A stretch of 64,000 nucleotides of DNA. Origin: Pedobacter kyonggii (lineage in GTDB: Bacteria > Bacteroidota > Bacteroidia > Sphingobacteriales > Sphingobacteriaceae). The notes under the pieces were generated by a model, which saw nothing but the letters and a program-made list of their open reading frames with translations, did no database searches and was not told the DNA's origin. Of the stretch, positions 63,001 to 64,000 are shown one piece after another (the first letter of the stretch is position 1; every line of letters starts with the position of its first letter). Made by a program: the position numbers and the translations under genes. The stretch covers positions 1 through 64,000 of the forward strand of contig NZ_SIXF01000014.1 of assembly GCF_004310665.1 (NCBI RefSeq), read 5' to 3'.

Positions 63001-63354
63001 CGTTACGTTAATAATATAAACGCCATCTTTATTTGGTAAATAATCTGCCACGATAACCGTTTTAGGTTTGTAACTAATTCCCGTAAACAGCAATTTACCT
63101 GACCTTGCCATTTTAATACTATATTTCCCGTCACCATCTGTAGAAATTCCTTTTAGTGTACCAGATACTTTAACGTTTACTCCGGGTATCCCTCCAGATT
63201 CGTCTTTAACTATACCGGTTACGGTTACCTCGGTTTGTGCTGTTGCAGTTAAGCAAGAAGTTATAATTACAAAACAGAATAAAAATTTTAAAATTGACCT
63301 AAAGGCAATACTGCGTGGATGGAGCAGTATTTTATTTGGTAGTTTTTTCTTCAT
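60100..63354 (-). CDS. SusC/RagA-family TonB-dependent transporter of the glucan locus
   Basis: This 1084-residue outer-membrane transporter has an N-terminal signal (about 1-40). The carboxypeptidase-regulatory-like domain (VTGIVKDESGGIPGVNVKVS) spans about 45-125. The TonB plug (GSLDEVAVVGFGTQKK, then MMQGRVAGMIAYQ, FFIRGLGTFG, LILIDGIES) spans about 130-250, and the barrel runs to the end. It imports oligosaccharides released by GH16. It is first in the five-gene operon susC-susD-DUF5000-DUF4998-GH16. The 600-base region upstream should hold its promoter, and the next gene there is divergent. Confidence 0.96.
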   Translation of the reverse strand: MKKKLPNKILLHPRSIAFRSILKFLFCFVIITSCLTATAQTEVTVTGIVKDESGGIPGVNVKVSGTLKGISTDGDGKYSIKMARSGKLLFTGISYKPKTVIVADYLPNKDGVYIINVTLVSDVGSLDEVAVVGFGTQKKASMVSSITTINPKELKGPTSNLTTMMQGRVAGMIAYQRSGEPGADNAQFFIRGLGTFGTGKQDPLILIDGIESTQNDMARLQADDIASFSVLKDATASAVYGARGANGVVLITTKSGEAGNTNFTVRSETAVSSNTKNFQFADNITYMRMANEAALTRNPQAALPYLQTKIDGTARGDNPLLYPSNNWIDQLIKDYTINTRNNISLQGGGEKARFYVAGTYNIDNGVLKVEGLNNFNNNVKLKNYSVRSNVDLDLTKTTKAAIRVYGQFDDYSGPLLGANGQNGGERIFNQTIWSNPVLFPSVYPAELSPFATHALFGNAITPNNGLYVNPYAEMVKGYSEYNASTLQTQIELKQDLKVFTQGLNARLMTYARRYSYFDVSRSYNPFYYVASEQPNGGVGLQVLNPGGQGSIGATGTEYLGYSEGRKVLNSTFYAELALNYARTFGGKHAVSGMLITTMRNYLSGNAGSLQLSLPARNQGLSGRATYGYDDKYLAEFNFGYNGSERFADNNRFGFFPSFGLGYVLSNEEFFKPLTKVINSMKLRATYGFVGNDQIGNDDDRFFYMSEVNMNNFNYGATFGEQYGYYKDGILVSRYANPLITWERSEQLNLGVDFRFFNALDINIDVYRNTRSNILTSRTYIPTTMGLQAAVRANTNKAQNEGVDFAAAFNKSFGNGWSVQMRGNFTYAKSKILINDEPTYPANEYYRTSVGLPTTQRFGYIAERLFIDDNEAKNSPLQFDGTPGLNYGGGDIKYRDVNGDGLINDQDQVPIGLPTSPEIIYGFGGTIGYKSFDFSFFFQGSARSSFFINSENIAPFVLNGGSQNGLLSAISDSYWSEENRNIYAMWPRLSPNFVRNNSREGNGLNQTSTWWMRSGNFLRLRSVEFAYNANKKLTQRIGLTALRLYVSATNLGYISSFKTWDPEMGGRGLGYPIQGTYNLGVRASF

Positions 63355-63957
63355 AAAAGTGGTTAAAATTGGTTAAGTACTTCAATAAGTGAGATCGTAG
63401 CTTACCCCTGCTCAAGACTTGTTGAGCCATTAGGAGTTCGATCGAAAATGTTTCGTCGGTAATGTTTAGGAAATTGCACATGTGGCGCCGTATCCCCTCA
63501 CATTTCGATTGTTCTACCCTTACCAGCAGTATGGGCTTCCTATTTTTGTTTAGGAGTTTAAAAGAGTGGGGTAGATTTATATTGCTTCATAATTTTGGTT
63601 TAGGGATGAATAATTTGTTAAGGGTAATACTGATTTCAGGCAAATCAGCATTTAGTTCGACAGTAATGGGGTATTTTGTTTGTTTGTTTCAATCTTTTCA
63701 TGATCGGTTAAAGGTTTAGGTTTTACTTCTAAAAAACAGGATGCAGCCGCTCTAAATTTGCTGCATCCATTAATTATTCTAGGTAGTTAATCTCGAATAA
63801 TCTGGATCGATCTTATATTCTTATACTTGGTTGAAACAAATTAACTATAAAAAATGCCCTCATAGTGAGGGGTAATACGGTAATAAGTAGGGGTTAAATT
63901 GTTATTTTCGGGCCTTTTTTGATGTTTTTACACTTTTTAGTCAAACATTAAACGTCA
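63355..63957. other. Promoter interval between the glucan-locus susC and a divergent gene
   Basis: About 600 bases with no well-supported gene; a frame of 85 codons on the + strand (63462-63719) has no gene-like features. The interval contains the hairpin at 63731-63768 and a second small hairpin CCCTCA-TAG-TGAGGG at about 63859. The regulatory elements of both divergent genes should lie here, but I could not locate firm -7 boxes. Confidence 0.45.
63731..63768 (-). terminator. Terminator-like hairpin upstream of the glucan-locus susC
   Basis: The stem GGATGCAGC/GCTGCATCC with a 12-base loop is followed on the minus strand by six T within eight bases. No minus-strand gene precedes it in the window, so it may attenuate the susC leader or end a small RNA. 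Confidence 0.5.
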
Positions 63958-64000
63958 ATGCAACGATTATTAAGAAAAATATTTTTAAGCCTTGTTCTAA
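63958..64000 (+). CDS. Start of a divergent exported or membrane protein (runs off the window)
   Basis: ATG 63958 opens a frame that continues to the edge: MQRLLRKIFLSLVL. A basic start followed by a hydrophobic stretch looks like a signal peptide or first membrane helix. In glucan loci of this kind the divergent gene is often a hybrid two-component regulator, which fits but cannot be shown from 14 codons. Confidence 0.45.
   Translation, partial: MQRLLRKIFLSLVL

Noticed and set aside
63462-63719. Open frame of 85 codons on the + strand upstream of the glucan-locus susC
   Set aside because: Composition is untypical, with many Phe, Leu and Arg from AT-rich noncoding DNA, there is no promoter box, and it lies in what should be a regulatory region.

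Overview
The window looks like chromosome from a member of the Bacteroidota, most likely Sphingobacteriaceae and close to Pedobacter. The reasons are: two SusC/SusD outer-membrane uptake pairs; many lipoproteins and OmpA-type proteins; AT-rich DNA with little Shine-Dalgarno signal; promoters of the TTG-N19..21-TAnnTTTG type; and families typical of the phylum (DUF4296, DUF4998, DUF5000, a Nudix-type sugar regulator). I see no tRNA, rRNA, CRISPR array or prophage. Only the right end of one insertion sequence is present, at the left edge.

Layout. 1-293: end of an IS3-family element. 378-7547: a SusD/SusC pair preceded by a large MG2-like secreted protein. 7589-22291: mostly housekeeping genes, namely UbiD, Dps, a five-LysM protein overlapping uridine kinase, CoA-transferase subunits, PQQ-type sugar dehydrogenase, MutS2, DUF4296 lipoprotein, YggS, a GNAT enzyme, aspartokinase and a THUMP-like methyltransferase. 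22292-22777: a repeat-rich gap with a cloverleaf-like element. 22778-23819: cold-shock protein and peroxiredoxin. 23982-27175: an ECF sigma factor, a membrane protein joining an anti-sigma-like N-terminus to an HtrA-type protease, and four tandem mini-lipoprotein paralogues. 27255-33899: PurB, Nfu, inositol monophosphatase, Lgt, MtaB and UbiX. 34611-40035: PAS histidine kinase, small proteins, HPP membrane protein and OmpA lipoprotein. 40110-45469: GH127-like glycosidase and sialate O-acetylesterase. 45689-47542: RRM protein and Na+/H+ antiporter. 47959-52758: galactose operon (transporter, GalK, GalT) with a divergent Nudix-type regulator and a long palindromic operator. 52783-54263: SDR and OmpA lipoprotein. 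54644-63354: a beta-glucan-type polysaccharide utilization locus (SusC, SusD, two surface lipoproteins, GH16). At 63958 a new + strand gene begins and runs off the window.

How the genes work together. In the 54-63 kb locus GH16 should cut a beta-glucan at the surface, the two lipoproteins should bind glycan, and SusCD should import oligosaccharides; the partial divergent gene may be the regulator. The galactose operon covers uptake and the first two Leloir steps. UbiX makes the prenylated flavin that UbiD needs, although the genes are 24 kb apart.

The most novel candidate is the 24-27 kb block. An eight-base motif, GGGTTACC, followed 14-15 bases later by G(T/C)ATTAA, occurs before three of the four mini-lipoprotein genes and twice before the sigma gene. 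This is what one expects of a self-regulating ECF regulon. The cloverleaf element at 22.4 kb, a possible small RNA or attenuator before ubiX, and the gal operator are the next best leads.
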